Source of the DNA: Brevibacillus composti
GTDB lineage: Bacteria; Bacillota; Bacilli; Brevibacillales; Brevibacillaceae
Length of the DNA: 64,000 nt
Reading direction: 5' to 3'
NCBI RefSeq assembly: GCF_016406105.1
Contig: NZ_CP066308.1
Location: forward strand, 1,189,501-1,253,500
In this document: one piece after another, positions 17,954 to 26,582 of the stretch
Position numbering within the stretch: the first letter of the stretch is position 1
Layout: each line of letters opens with the position of its first letter
Program-made: the position numbers and the translations under genes
The notes under the pieces: model-generated
The model's database searches: none
What the model was told of the DNA's origin: nothing
Seen by the model: the letters and a program-made list of their open reading frames with translations, nothing else

Positions 17954-20900
17954 ATGTGGTCGTGGCTTCACAAGCTGATGCAGTTTATTCGCGGGGAAGA
18001 ACCTTATGAGCAGGGAGGGGGACAGCCGGAGCAGTTTGTCCGCCCTTCTTCGGGTTTGTCTGGCGGCAAGATTCAGGCAAAAACGAAAAGCTTGTATCCG
18101 AAGGAACGGGACGGCGGCGCCTCCCTGGAGAAGGTGGACAGGCAAAGGCCGCGTTCCTTCAAATTCCCTGTCATCCCTGATGAAAAGAAACCGGAAAGGC
18201 GGACGGAGTCGCAGCCGGCGGGTGAGAAGATCGCGCCGCGCGACCGCGACAAAACTCCCTTGGAATACAAGAGAAGTGCAGAGCGGACTTCGCCCCGTAC
18301 GGGCGGAGAAGAGCAGACAGAGTCGTTTCAAGTGAAAGAGTCTCTGCGCCTGAAGGAAGAGAGGGAGGGAGTGCCGAGGCTGGAGAAAAGCCGCATGACA
18401 GGGGAGCGCAAAGAAGCAGAGCGGCCGCTGGATGGAGGCGTGCGAGGCGGACAGCTCCGGGAGAGCGCCCGCCACAAGGACCGGCTCCCCCAAACCGCGA
18501 GACCTGTTCCGGCCAAGCGCAGCTATGTCCCAAGCGAGGTGATTTCTCCGGTATTTGGCAAAGTAAAGCCAGAGACCGAGGCGGATCACCGGATTCATAC
18601 CACAGCAGGGGTCTATTCGTCGCTGGAGCTGTTGAATGAACAGAAGCGGCTGAGACAGGAGGAGGCCAGAAAACAGCCCGCTGGGCAGGCAGCTTGGCCG
18701 GCTGAGGCTGAGGCAGCCACGGTCGAGCCGGCAGCCACGGTCGAGCCGGCAGCCACGGTCGAACCGGCAGCCACGGTCGAACCGGCAGCCACGGTCGAAC
18801 CGGCAGCCACGGTCGAACCGGCAGCTTTGGAGGCGATCGATCCTGTCGTCGAGGAGCAGGTGAACACAGAGGCAGACGGCGGCGAAGCGTCTGTGACGGG
18901 ATCGGCGCCGGAAGCGACACAGCCAGCAGAGATGATCGGGTTTGCCGATCAGGCTGACGAAGAGTGGACAAGCCCCGCCGATGAGGGTCATGCTCTTACA
19001 TATGACCACCCAGCAGCGCAGGAGGGGGAAGCGGAGGAGCAGGCGCACGGCATGAACCGCCCAGGAGATGGCGAGCGGACGGATCTGGAGGCGTCTCCTC
19101 GATCTGAGGTGCCTTTTGAGTACGCTCCTGGCTTCCGCACGGTGAACCTGGTCGGTGATGAGAGTCCGGCGATGGCGGTTTACGGCGATTCGGAAGAGGA
19201 AGAGCAAGGCTTGGACGCATCAAAAGAGGCAGGTTTTGAGGCAGCTGAGGAGGGCTTCGAGGCAGCCCAAGGGGAAGGTGTCGGGGCTATTGAGCGAGAA
19301 AGTCGCGACGCTTCCGATCCTGCCTGGATGTCGACGGCCGCGAGGGAAGCCGCTGCGGCCTTGGCGGCACACGCAGCTCGGCAAACGGATTTGCCTGCGG
19401 CAGAGCAGGTGCGTTCGTACGCACCAGAGCCGCCGCTTTCACTGGCTGCAGACCCTGCCGCCGCACAAGCACCCGCGTACGCGGCTGATCAAGCGGCGGT
19501 GAGCGAGCAGCCTCATATCTTGACTTCGCCGCTGGCTGCAGCCCGGATTGAACCGATGGCCCCGCCATCGCCGTATCCTGGCGAAACGGAGGCTGCGGCG
19601 GGACTGTCGGCGGCAAGTCTTGCTGGCCCAGAGCCACAACTGGGGCGAGAGCCGCACCCAGAGCCGGAGAGACAGCCAGAGCTACAGCCAGAGCCACAGC
19701 CAGAGCCGGAGCTGCTGCCCTCGTACAATCTCCCGTCACTTGAGCTGCTGGCTCCGTCTCCGGCCCAAAGCGCGGACGATGATGAGCATACCCAGCTGCA
19801 AAAGCTCTTGCTGGAAGAGACGCTGGCCAATTTTAATGTCAATGCGCAGGTCGTCGGGATCGTCAAAGGTCCCTCGGTGACGCGCTTCGAAATCCAGCCT
19901 GCTCCCGGCGTCAAAGTAAACAAGATTACAGGATTGACCGATGACATCAAGCTGAGCCTGGCAGCCAAGGACATTCGGATCGAAGCGCCGATCCCGGGCA
20001 GAAATGCCGTCGGGATCGAGGTGCCCAATCTGACCAGCCAGCCGGTTTTGATCAGCCGGATCATCACGTCGGACAAATTCCAGCAGCATTCTTCGCCGCT
20101 GGCAGTCGCGCTGGGGATGGACATCGGCGGCGAACCGATCGTGGCGGACATCAAAAAAATGCCGCACGGCTTGATTGCCGGATCGACCGGGTCAGGAAAG
20201 AGCGTCTGCATCAATTCGATCATCGTCAGCCTGCTCTACAAGGCGACGCCGGAACAGGTCCGGCTGCTTTTGATCGACCCCAAAATGGTAGAGCTGGCTC
20301 CTTATAATCATCTGCCTCACCTGGTCACGCCTGTGGTGACCGATGCGAAGCAGGCGACCGCCGCACTGAAATGGGCGGTAGAGGAGATGGAGAAGCGCTA
20401 CGCGCTGTTTGTCGACGCCGGCGTGCGGGATATCGACCGCTACAACCAGACGACCGATGAACCGCTTCCTTATATTGTAATCGTCATCGACGAGCTGGCC
20501 GATCTGATGATGGTCTCTCCGCAGGATGTGGAGGACTGCATCATCCGGATCGCCCAAAAGGCGCGCGCCTGCGGCATTCACCTGCTGCTGGCGACGCAGC
20601 GTCCATCCGTGGATGTGATCACCGGAAACATCAAAGCCAATGTGCCGACACGCCTCGCCTTTGCTGTCTTCTCCCAGGTGGACTCCCGCACGATTCTCGA
20701 CCAGTCGGGGGCGGAGCGTCTGCTGGGACGCGGGGACATGCTCTTTTTGGAAAGCGGTACGACACCCGTACGCTTGCAAGGGAACTATGTCTCCGATGAG
20801 GAAATCGAGGCAGTCACGCAAGCGATTAAAAAGCAGCGAAAGCCGGCTTATCTGTTTAGCAAAGAGGACTTGGAGCAGCAGGTGCAATCTTTTGACCTCG

Positions 20901-21130
20901 GTGATGACCCGCTTTACCACGAGGCGCTTCTCTACGTGGCGGAGCAGGGCCAGGCATCTGCATCGGCACTCCAGCGACGCTTCCGGGTCGGCTACAACCG
21001 TGCAGCCCGCCTGATCGAGATGATGGAGGCGGACGGATACGTAGCGGGGCAGAGCGGAGGCAAGCCCCGTGCCGTTCTGATCACGTACGAGGACGCGCAG
21101 GCGCTGGCCGAAGGTACGTCGCTATTATAG
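17954..21130 (+). CDS. sftA: Soluble FtsK/SpoIIIE-family DNA translocase, SftA-like
   Basis: A 1058-residue protein. The C-terminal motor (about residues 640-1058) is complete: FtsK alpha/beta ATPase with Walker A GSTGSGKS (about residue 742), Walker B IVIVIDELADLMM (about 843), and a gamma winged-helix domain starting near DDPLYHEALLYVAEQGQ. The N-terminal 600 residues have no membrane helices and consist of charged, Ala/Pro/Glu-rich low-complexity sequence. Lack of membrane segments distinguishes it from SpoIIIE and FtsK and matches B. subtilis SftA, which clears DNA from the closing septum. The linker contains six tandem AATVEP units. The start is the ATG at 17954; an in-frame upstream extension lacks a ribosome binding site. 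A terminator follows. Confidence 0.9.
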   Translation: MWSWLHKLMQFIRGEEPYEQGGGQPEQFVRPSSGLSGGKIQAKTKSLYPKERDGGASLEKVDRQRPRSFKFPVIPDEKKPERRTESQPAGEKIAPRDRDKTPLEYKRSAERTSPRTGGEEQTESFQVKESLRLKEEREGVPRLEKSRMTGERKEAERPLDGGVRGGQLRESARHKDRLPQTARPVPAKRSYVPSEVISPVFGKVKPETEADHRIHTTAGVYSSLELLNEQKRLRQEEARKQPAGQAAWPAEAEAATVEPAATVEPAATVEPAATVEPAATVEPAATVEPAALEAIDPVVEEQVNTEADGGEASVTGSAPEATQPAEMIGFADQADEEWTSPADEGHALTYDHPAAQEGEAEEQAHGMNRPGDGERTDLEASPRSEVPFEYAPGFRTVNLVGDESPAMAVYGDSEEEEQGLDASKEAGFEAAEEGFEAAQGEGVGAIERESRDASDPAWMSTAAREAAAALAAHAARQTDLPAAEQVRSYAPEPPLSLAADPAAAQAPAYAADQAAVSEQPHILTSPLAAARIEPMAPPSPYPGETEAAAGLSAASLAGPEPQLGREPHPEPERQPELQPEPQPEPELLPSYNLPSLELLAPSPAQSADDDEHTQLQKLLLEETLANFNVNAQVVGIVKGPSVTRFEIQPAPGVKVNKITGLTDDIKLSLAAKDIRIEAPIPGRNAVGIEVPNLTSQPVLISRIITSDKFQQHSSPLAVALGMDIGGEPIVADIKKMPHGLIAGSTGSGKSVCINSIIVSLLYKATPEQVRLLLIDPKMVELAPYNHLPHLVTPVVTDAKQATAALKWAVEEMEKRYALFVDAGVRDIDRYNQTTDEPLPYIVIVIDELADLMMVSPQDVEDCIIRIAQKARACGIHLLLATQRPSVDVITGNIKANVPTRLAFAVFSQVDSRTILDQSGAERLLGRGDMLFLESGTTPVRLQGNYVSDEEIEAVTQAIKKQRKPAYLFSKEDLEQQVQSFDLGDDPLYHEALLYVAEQGQASASALQRRFRVGYNRAARLIEMMEADGYVAGQSGGKPRAVLITYEDAQALAEGTSLL
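18713..18820 (+). repeat. Six tandem 18-bp repeats inside sftA
   Basis: Six consecutive 18-bp units (GCAGCCACGGTCGAGCCG with GAG/GAA variation) encode six copies of AATVEP in the disordered linker. The first two units carry GAG and the other four GAA, so the array has expanded in blocks. Unit length is a multiple of three, so copy-number change would keep the frame. Confidence 0.95.
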
Positions 21131-21199
21131 GGTTCGCTTCGGCAGGGACCGAGTGGACGGGCTTTAGGCGTTGAATGAAAATGAGAAAACTCGTCTTAT

Positions 21200-21226
21200 C
21201 CCCCTCATGGCTGAGGGGGTTTTTTT
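21200..21226 (+). terminator. Intrinsic terminator of sftA
   Basis: The 8-bp stem CCCCCTCA / TGAGGGGG with loop TGGC is followed by seven T. It lies about 70 bases beyond the sftA stop. Confidence 0.9.
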
Positions 21227-21338
21227 ATGCCCTCCGCTATTAATGGGGGGCACTTTATTAGAAAAGAAATTTGTTAAAATAAAAGTAAATAAAGTTCACT
21301 TTTAATGGAATTTCAAGTTAATATAGTAAAGTTATCCC

Positions 21339-22394
21339 ATGTCTATTGGTTTAGGGGCCTCCTCAAAAAATGGCACCGCTTCGGATCCTGGGAAAGACGG
21401 AGGGATGGCGGGTGCCGATGTGCTTGTAAAAGACTTCGGCGCCAAGGGAGATGGCAAAAAGGATGACAGCAGAGCGATTCAAAAGGCGATTGATCATGTC
21501 AGGGAGAATGGCGGCAGAGTGTATCTGCCATCTGGAAATTACCTTCTGAAAGAACCGCTTGTCCTCCCCCAGGGCGTTCAATTGGTGGGGAGCGGATCGT
21601 CCAATCGATACGAATTTAATAGGGGCAGCAATCTTGTCCAAGGAAGTCCTGACATGAAACATGTCATTCGGATAACAGGGAAGGATGTTCTGATTTCCGG
21701 AATTGGGATCAAGGGGGATCAACGCTCGGCGACAGATGGAATCTTGATCGACAGCGCTGATTACGTGACGATTTCCCATTCACTCGTAGCCCATATGGGG
21801 AGACATGGGATTGTCAGCAATACGGGCGTCGTTCATCGGATTCTGTCCAATGTCATTTACCAGTGTCAAGGGAATGCGCTGGAAGGGACTTTTTGGGACA
21901 GCATCATCAGCGGGAATGATGTCGGGTATGGAAAGCTGGGCATTCTCGTAAAAGGAGGGCCCACGCGCATCATCGGCAATAAATTCTGGCTGCAAAACGA
22001 ACATGCCATCTGGCTGGCAGGGCAAAAATCAATCGTCCTCGGGAATGACATTCAATATGCGGGCGGCATCGGTATCTATATGAATGCGAAAGACAATATC
22101 GTCGATGCCAATATGATTCATTGTCCTGGCCAGAATGATGCCATGCCGGATTATTTCAGAACAGCAATCTACGTCAATTCCAGTCAAAATACGATTACCT
22201 CCAACCGGTTGGTCAATGAAAACAACGCGGAGCCTTCGTATAAAACGAAAACGGCCGCTTACGGCATTTATGTGGTCGAAGGCGGGCATACTCGCATCAA
22301 CATTGCAAATAACGATAAAAGTGAAGCGAACCTCAAGCCTATATTTGTAGCAGAAAGTGCTGACAATGTGGTGATTTCAGGAAATTTTGAATGA
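21339..22394 (+). CDS. Right-handed parallel beta-helix protein, pectate-lyase-superfamily fold
   Basis: The 351-residue protein starts its fold with VLVKDFGAKGDGKKDDSRAIQKAIDH, the hallmark of pectate-lyase/rhamnogalacturonase-type beta-helices, and continues with many short coil repeats (VTISHSLVAHMG, RIIGNKFWLQNEHAIWL, NTITSNRLVNENNAE). Such proteins bind or cleave polysaccharides; no catalytic residues can be assigned. It has no visible signal peptide, and the ATG at 21339 has no ribosome binding site, so its N-terminus may be truncated or misassigned; an in-frame stop lies four codons upstream. Base composition is clearly more AT-rich than the neighbours, and the upstream 100 bases are AT-rich, which suggests horizontal acquisition. 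Confidence 0.75.
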   Translation: MSIGLGASSKNGTASDPGKDGGMAGADVLVKDFGAKGDGKKDDSRAIQKAIDHVRENGGRVYLPSGNYLLKEPLVLPQGVQLVGSGSSNRYEFNRGSNLVQGSPDMKHVIRITGKDVLISGIGIKGDQRSATDGILIDSADYVTISHSLVAHMGRHGIVSNTGVVHRILSNVIYQCQGNALEGTFWDSIISGNDVGYGKLGILVKGGPTRIIGNKFWLQNEHAIWLAGQKSIVLGNDIQYAGGIGIYMNAKDNIVDANMIHCPGQNDAMPDYFRTAIYVNSSQNTITSNRLVNENNAEPSYKTKTAAYGIYVVEGGHTRINIANNDKSEANLKPIFVAESADNVVISGNFE

Positions 22395-22397
22395 TTG

Positions 22398-22481
22398 ATG
22401 GATCTGCTCTCTGATGGAGCGATTCAATTGGAGCACCCGGTAAAAGAAATAGAGGAACTTTTACATCGGTGTAACGTGTAA
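22398..22481 (+). CDS. Possible 27-residue peptide after the beta-helix gene
   Basis: An ATG four bases after the beta-helix stop opens a 28-codon frame ending at TAA (peptide begins MDLLSDGAIQ and contains HPVKEIEELLHRC). It could be a translationally coupled small gene or the tail of a lost gene. There is no independent ribosome binding site, and I recognise no family. Confidence 0.25.
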   Translation: MDLLSDGAIQLEHPVKEIEELLHRCNV

Positions 22482-22489
22482 CAAATATC

Positions 22490-22537
22490 CGGCTTTCCTT
22501 GCTGGGCGTCTTGCGGGCAAGGAAAGCCGCTATTTTT
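22490..22537 (+). terminator. Intrinsic terminator downstream of the beta-helix gene
   Basis: A perfect 13-bp stem (22490-22502 with 22517-22529) is followed by CTATTTTT. It closes the unit that begins at 21339. Confidence 0.85.
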
Positions 22538-22684
22538 CTGTCAGTCAGGATCCCGGCATTTCAAGTGTTTGTCCTGAAACGGGCCTCTTTTACGGTCCGA
22601 GGCCAAGAGATCCCCAGGGGCGGTTGCCGAAACTGGCTGATCATAGTATTCTGAAAAGTATGAAGACGGAAAGGTGGGAGCTGA

Positions 22685-23080
22685 ATGGATCTGGTGCAAA
22701 AGAAATACCAACGGATCGATGAGCGTACGGTGCTGTTTAACGAGGAATATTACCTGCGCGTCTTGCGCGTTCGCATTGATACTTGGGATGCCGCGGCAAA
22801 GGAAGAGCTGTTCACGCATCTGTACGCGTTTGAGAGTGCCGACATTGAGATGGAGATCGATATTTCCGAAGAAGAGAAAGGCCACTGGTATTTGCAGCTT
22901 CTGGTCCCGCACGTCCTCACGCTGCCGGAAACCGCGGCCAAGCGCCTGACCCGTGGAGAGACGCAACTGGAGGAGCATCTGGCCGGTCAGCTCGCCGCCG
23001 AGCTCGTCACCCCGCTGACGGAAGCAGAACTGTATCCCTATATCAAACGTTACAATCCGCATCTGGATGTGACGGCATAG
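22685..23080 (+). CDS. Hypothetical protein, 131 residues
   Basis: The ATG follows GTGGGAG. The product is a soluble, acidic protein (begins MDLVQKKYQRIDERTVLF; the middle contains IEMEIDISEEEKGHWYL) with no signal peptide or membrane segment. No known domain is recognisable. It stands alone: a terminator precedes it, and a short GC-rich hairpin with a weak T-tail follows. Good codon usage and a proper ribosome binding site support a real gene. Confidence 0.65.
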   Translation: MDLVQKKYQRIDERTVLFNEEYYLRVLRVRIDTWDAAAKEELFTHLYAFESADIEMEIDISEEEKGHWYLQLLVPHVLTLPETAAKRLTRGETQLEEHLAGQLAAELVTPLTEAELYPYIKRYNPHLDVTA

Positions 23081-23091
23081 CACGATTTGCG

Positions 23092-23126
23092 AGCGCCCGC
23101 ATCTTTGCTTCGGGCGCTTCTCATTT
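23092..23126 (+). terminator. Probable terminator after the 22685-23080 gene
   Basis: The stem AGCGCCCG / CGGGCGCT (23092-23099 with 23111-23118) is followed by TCTCATTTC, a weak T-tail. Confidence 0.6.
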
Positions 23127-23259
23127 CATGCCTGACAGGGGAGGAGTACGGCAAAAGAGGAGAAATGTCCTCCCTAAATAGACACTTGTCTTTGTGGGGC
23201 AAATCATTTAACCTATACACATGAGTTTTTGATGGTAGAGACAGATGGAGGAGTCGGAG

Positions 23260-24657
23260 ATGAAAGTAGCAAAATTTGGCGGGACCTCACTGGCCAGCGC
23301 CGCACAGATAAAAAAGGTATGCGAGATCGTCAAAACAGATGAGTCCCGCAAGGTCATTGTCGTCTCCGCGCCGGGGAAGCGATATAAAGAGGACACCAAA
23401 GTAACAGACCTGCTGATTCAGTATGCGGAAGCACGCCTGTCCGGACAGTCCGGCGAGGAGACCTACGCCCGGATTGCCGAGCGCTACACGGAGATTTGCG
23501 GCGAACTGCGCTTGCCCAAAGAGACGGCCGAGGAGATCGCGCTGCACCTGAGCCAGTCGCTCCTGTACGTGCCGGGCGAAAACGCAGGCCGTTTTATGGA
23601 CAGGGTGAAAGCCGCCGGAGAGGACACCTGCGCCAAGCTGGTCGCCCACTATTTGCAAAGCCAGGGCAAGGAGGCTGTCTACGTAAATCCCAAAGAAGCC
23701 GGTCTTCTCGTCACGGGAGAACCAGGGAATGCCCATGTGCTGCCCGAGGCCTATGAAAAGCTGAGCTTGCTGGCTGAGCAGCCGGGGATCGTGGTGTTCC
23801 CGGGATTTTTCGGATACACCCCGGAAGGCGAACTGGTCACCTTTTCGCGCGGCGGGTCCGATGTCACGGGATCGATCCTGGCTGCGGCCATCAAAGCGGA
23901 GCTGTATGAAAACTTTACCGATGTCGACTCGGTGTACGTAGTCAATCCGCACCTGGTCCATGAGCCCAAGGATATTCGCGAGATTACCTACCGGGAGATG
24001 CGGGAACTCTCTTATTCGGGATTTTCCGTCTTTCACGAGGAGGCCCTGTATCCGGCCTATCGGGCAGGCATCCCGGTCTGCATCAAAAATACCAATAACC
24101 CGCAAGCGCCGGGCACGATGATCGTCTCGGAACGCACCGTCCACGACAACCAGGTGGCGGGGATCGCTTCGGACAACGGCTTTTGCAGCATTTATGTGGG
24201 CAAGTACCTGCTCAACAAGGAGATCGGCTTTGGGCGCAGACTGCTGCAGATCCTGGAAGAAGAGGGGCTTTCCTACGAACACACGCCGTCGGGCATCGAT
24301 AATATTTCTGTCATCCTGCGCGAAAAGGACCTGACGCCGGAGATCGAACAGAGAGTGGTCGAACGGCTGAAACGGGAACTGCATGCGGAGGAGATCCTCG
24401 TCGAGCGGGGCCTTGCCCTCGTCATGATCGTCGGTGAAGGGATGCGCCGCTCTGTCGGCACGTCCGCGCGGGCGACGGCAGCTCTGGCCAAAGCCCGGGT
24501 GAATCTGGAGATGATCAACCAGGGGTCGTCCGAGGTAAGCATGATGTTTGGCGTAAAAGAAGTGGACGCCGATCGAGCGGTCATCGCGCTCTACGAGGAG
24601 TTTTTCCCAAAGGCAGCCGCACCCATAGCAGACATCGCTGTCAGCGTGAATGCGTAA
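23260..24657 (+). CDS. yclM: Aspartokinase, YclM (aspartokinase III) type
   Basis: A 465-residue single-polypeptide aspartokinase that phosphorylates aspartate at the head of the lysine, threonine and methionine pathway. The N-terminal KFGGTSLASAAQIKKV and the kinase motifs SRGGSDVTGS and FTDVDSVYVVNP are typical. The C-terminal half has two ACT domains (KEIGFGRRLLQILEEEGL; GTSARATAALAKARVNLEMINQG) that bind a regulatory amino acid. The sequence is closest, from memory of motifs, to YclM rather than to the LysC type with an internal start. The ATG at 23260 is preceded by GGAGG at seven bases, so I prefer it to the ATG at 23245. No lysine riboswitch core is visible upstream. Confidence 0.9.
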   Translation: MKVAKFGGTSLASAAQIKKVCEIVKTDESRKVIVVSAPGKRYKEDTKVTDLLIQYAEARLSGQSGEETYARIAERYTEICGELRLPKETAEEIALHLSQSLLYVPGENAGRFMDRVKAAGEDTCAKLVAHYLQSQGKEAVYVNPKEAGLLVTGEPGNAHVLPEAYEKLSLLAEQPGIVVFPGFFGYTPEGELVTFSRGGSDVTGSILAAAIKAELYENFTDVDSVYVVNPHLVHEPKDIREITYREMRELSYSGFSVFHEEALYPAYRAGIPVCIKNTNNPQAPGTMIVSERTVHDNQVAGIASDNGFCSIYVGKYLLNKEIGFGRRLLQILEEEGLSYEHTPSGIDNISVILREKDLTPEIEQRVVERLKRELHAEEILVERGLALVMIVGEGMRRSVGTSARATAALAKARVNLEMINQGSSEVSMMFGVKEVDADRAVIALYEEFFPKAAAPIADIAVSVNA

Positions 24658-24703
24658 CGGAAGCCGATCAACCACATATACCTGAGATTTGAGCCATCCT
24701 AAT

Positions 24704-24747
24704 CCCCCTTATGCAGTAGCGAAAAGCATGCTGCGAAGGGGGTTTTT
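24704..24747 (+). terminator. Intrinsic terminator of the aspartokinase gene
   Basis: The arms CCCCCTTATGCAG and CTGCGAAGGGGG (24704-24715 with 24731-24742, a small internal mismatch) enclose a 15-base loop and are followed by TTTTTG. Confidence 0.8.
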
Positions 24748-24754
24748 GTTTTGC

Positions 24755-24791
24755 GCCAAAAGAAATGGGCCCCCTGCCAAAAGAAATGGGC
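24755..24791 (+). repeat. 16-bp direct repeat at a deletion junction
   Basis: The 16-mer GCCAAAAGAAATGGGC occurs at 24755-24770 and again at 24776-24791, five bases apart. It sits between the aspartokinase terminator and the surviving tail of a DegT-type aminotransferase, and may mark the rearrangement that removed the rest of that gene. Confidence 0.85.
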
Positions 24792-24970
24792 AAGTTTTCC
24801 GCTTGCATCAGCTCCCGCTGTACAAATATTTGGGTCTATCCTTGCCAGCAGCCGAAGCGTGCGCCAGGGAGGTATTGTCGCTGCCGTTATGGCCGCATAT
24901 TCCGGCGCGGCTGCAGGCTGAGATCGCAAGTGCCCTGCTCCCGCTGCTCTCATCCCGTTCACCGACGTAG
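24792..24970 (+). pseudogene. C-terminal remnant of a DegT/DnrJ/EryC1/StrS-type sugar aminotransferase
   Basis: The frame ending at TAG (24968-24970) reads HQLPLYKYLGL, then SLPAAEACAREVLSLPLWP and a short C-terminal helix. This matches the conserved end of PLP-dependent sugar aminotransferases of the DegT family (H-x-x-P-x-Y-x-x-L-G, then A-E-x-x-x-x-x-x-L-S-L-P-L-x-P). Only about 55 of roughly 380 residues remain; the PLP domain with its lysine is absent. These enzymes transaminate nucleotide-linked keto-sugars in surface-glycan synthesis, consistent with the adjacent polysaccharide genes. It is almost certainly non-functional. Confidence 0.75.
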
Positions 24971-25003
24971 TGACGTCATCCATGAACAGCGAGGAAACAA
25001 ACG

Positions 25004-26108
25004 ATGAAAGCACGCTGGCTGCCGTTTGATCTGGATGGAAAAACGTTCGTGTTGGCCGCTTTCCTCCTGGCCGGCCATTTCAAAGCCGATCCCCGCCTCG
25101 CCTGGCTGCCGGTGGATCTCACCTTGCTATTTGCCTGTCTCACCTTGTTCCACCTGACGATGTCGATTTATCGTCAACAGTATCGAATCCCGCTCTCGCT
25201 CTTCTGGTTTTGGGGGCTTGCTTTTCTGTTTCTCCCGCCGCTCTTTTGGATGGACGGGTCGCCGTATGGGACGGAAAAGGTGCTGAAGCTGTTCAGCCTG
25301 ACGATGCTGGCCGCGGTTGCCCCGCTTTTTTTGGTAAAAGAGGCATCGGACATCCGCCGTGTGCTTCAGGCCATGACCTGTCTGGCCCTGCTGATGGGGG
25401 CCGACAGTTTGGTGAACGGCGATCGGCTTGCTGGCCGTCTTCCTCTTGCTGCTGGTCGGTTCGGGCTCGCGCGGGCCGCTGCTCTCTCTGCTGGCCGTGG
25501 CGGTGTTGGCCGGCCCGCTTTTTTACATGAAAAAAGCAAAGCAGATGATGAGCTTCTATCTGGGACTGCTGGTGCTCGGCACCGTGATGGCGTTTTCTCT
25601 CTCGTGGCTCCCGCCGGAAGCGACGGCGCGCATCCACAGCTTTCTGGAAGGAGACCTGGGGGAATCGGAGCTGTCCAGACTCAAGGCTTATCAACGCTCA
25701 TGGGAGACGATCGGCGCCCATCCGCTGGGGATTGGCTGGGGCGGCTTCGCCCGCGAGATTAATCTGTGGCCGGGCGAGGCCAGACAGTACCCGCATAACA
25801 TCTGGCTGGAAATTGCGCTGGAGGGCGGATGGCTGGCGGCGATCGGCTTTTTCGCGCTGGTCGCAGCCTGTTTCGTCAGGCTTTGGCGCCGTCTGCACAG
25901 TTTTGAGGCGAGGGCGCTGTTCGCGCTGTTTTTGTACGTGAATCTCAATGCGATGGTGAGTGGCGACATCAATGACAACAAGCTGCTGTTTGCGCTGGGA
26001 GGGATGGCATTGGCCGCCGCACCGGACCGGAAACAAACTGCCCCGCAGGAAGGGCAGAATGACGTCACGAACGAGACCGATCGTGACAAGGGAGGTCAAA
26101 AGTTGTGA
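25004..26108 (+). pseudogene. O-antigen-ligase/Wzy-like membrane protein, broken by a frameshift or deletion
   Basis: Two frames together give an O-antigen ligase/polymerase-like membrane protein. The first (from the ATG at 25004 to about 25427) encodes helices ending SLVNGDRL; the second, in another frame from about 25428 to 26108, continues LLAVFLLLLVGSGSRGPLLS and the conserved loop (WETIGAHPLGIGWGGF, YPHNIWLEIALEGG) and last helices. The combined length (about 365 residues) is shorter than typical family members, and the start of the second part lacks its own ribosome binding site, so the break probably reflects a small internal deletion. The family joins or polymerises lipid-linked glycans at the outer membrane face. 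Probably inactive. Confidence 0.75.
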
Positions 26109-26572
26109 CTCGCAGGTTCCTATGGCGTCTCTATTCCGATTTTCTGATGCCCTCCAGGCTGCGACTCTATGAAAAGCTGCTGGAAGAAGCTGGCGACCGG
26201 GGGTATGAGCTGCATTCCGTCGCCTCCTTTTGGGAGGTGATCAAAGAGGGCGGCCCGCATACGCATGCCCGCTATCTGATATTGCGCCATGATGTGGATA
26301 CGGATGTGAGAACAGCCAGAGCGATGTTCGCGATCGAACAAAAGCGGGGAGCCAGGGCTTCCTACTACTTTCGCCTGTCGACGCTGGATGTGCCGTTTAT
26401 GAAGAGCATACACCAGGCGGGGTCGGAGGCCAGCTATCACTACGAGGAGATCGCCGCCTTCGGCAAGCGGCGCGGCTGCTCCGGCAGAGAGGAAGCAGGA
26501 TTGACGATGCCAGGCGGAGTGGATGAGCTGCTGCTCCAGAAAGGGCTGCCGCTGCTGCTGATGATCGGTTAG
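26105..26572 (+). pseudogene. Truncated polysaccharide deacetylase-like protein
   Basis: The GTG at 26105 follows GGGAGG and overlaps the previous stop. Residues about 20-120 resemble the first part of a NodB-like polysaccharide deacetylase: YLILRHDVDTDVRTARAMF carries the metal-binding Asp pair, followed by ASYYFRLSTLDVPF and ASYHYEEIAAFGK. After residue about 125 the similarity stops, and the last 30 residues (ending LPLLLMIG) look unrelated. The rest of the catalytic fold is missing, and the total length of 155 is about half of normal. Either a deletion joined it to unrelated sequence or the domain is reduced. It is probably inactive. Confidence 0.65.
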
Positions 26573-26582
26573 GAGGGAGAGC

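Noticed and set aside
18713..18820. Tandem array that might be taken for a CRISPR
   Set aside because: The 18-bp units are contiguous, without spacers, and encode AATVEP in frame within sftA.
23127..23259. Possible lysine riboswitch before the aspartokinase gene
   Set aside because: The space is too short for an L-box and its conserved elements are absent.
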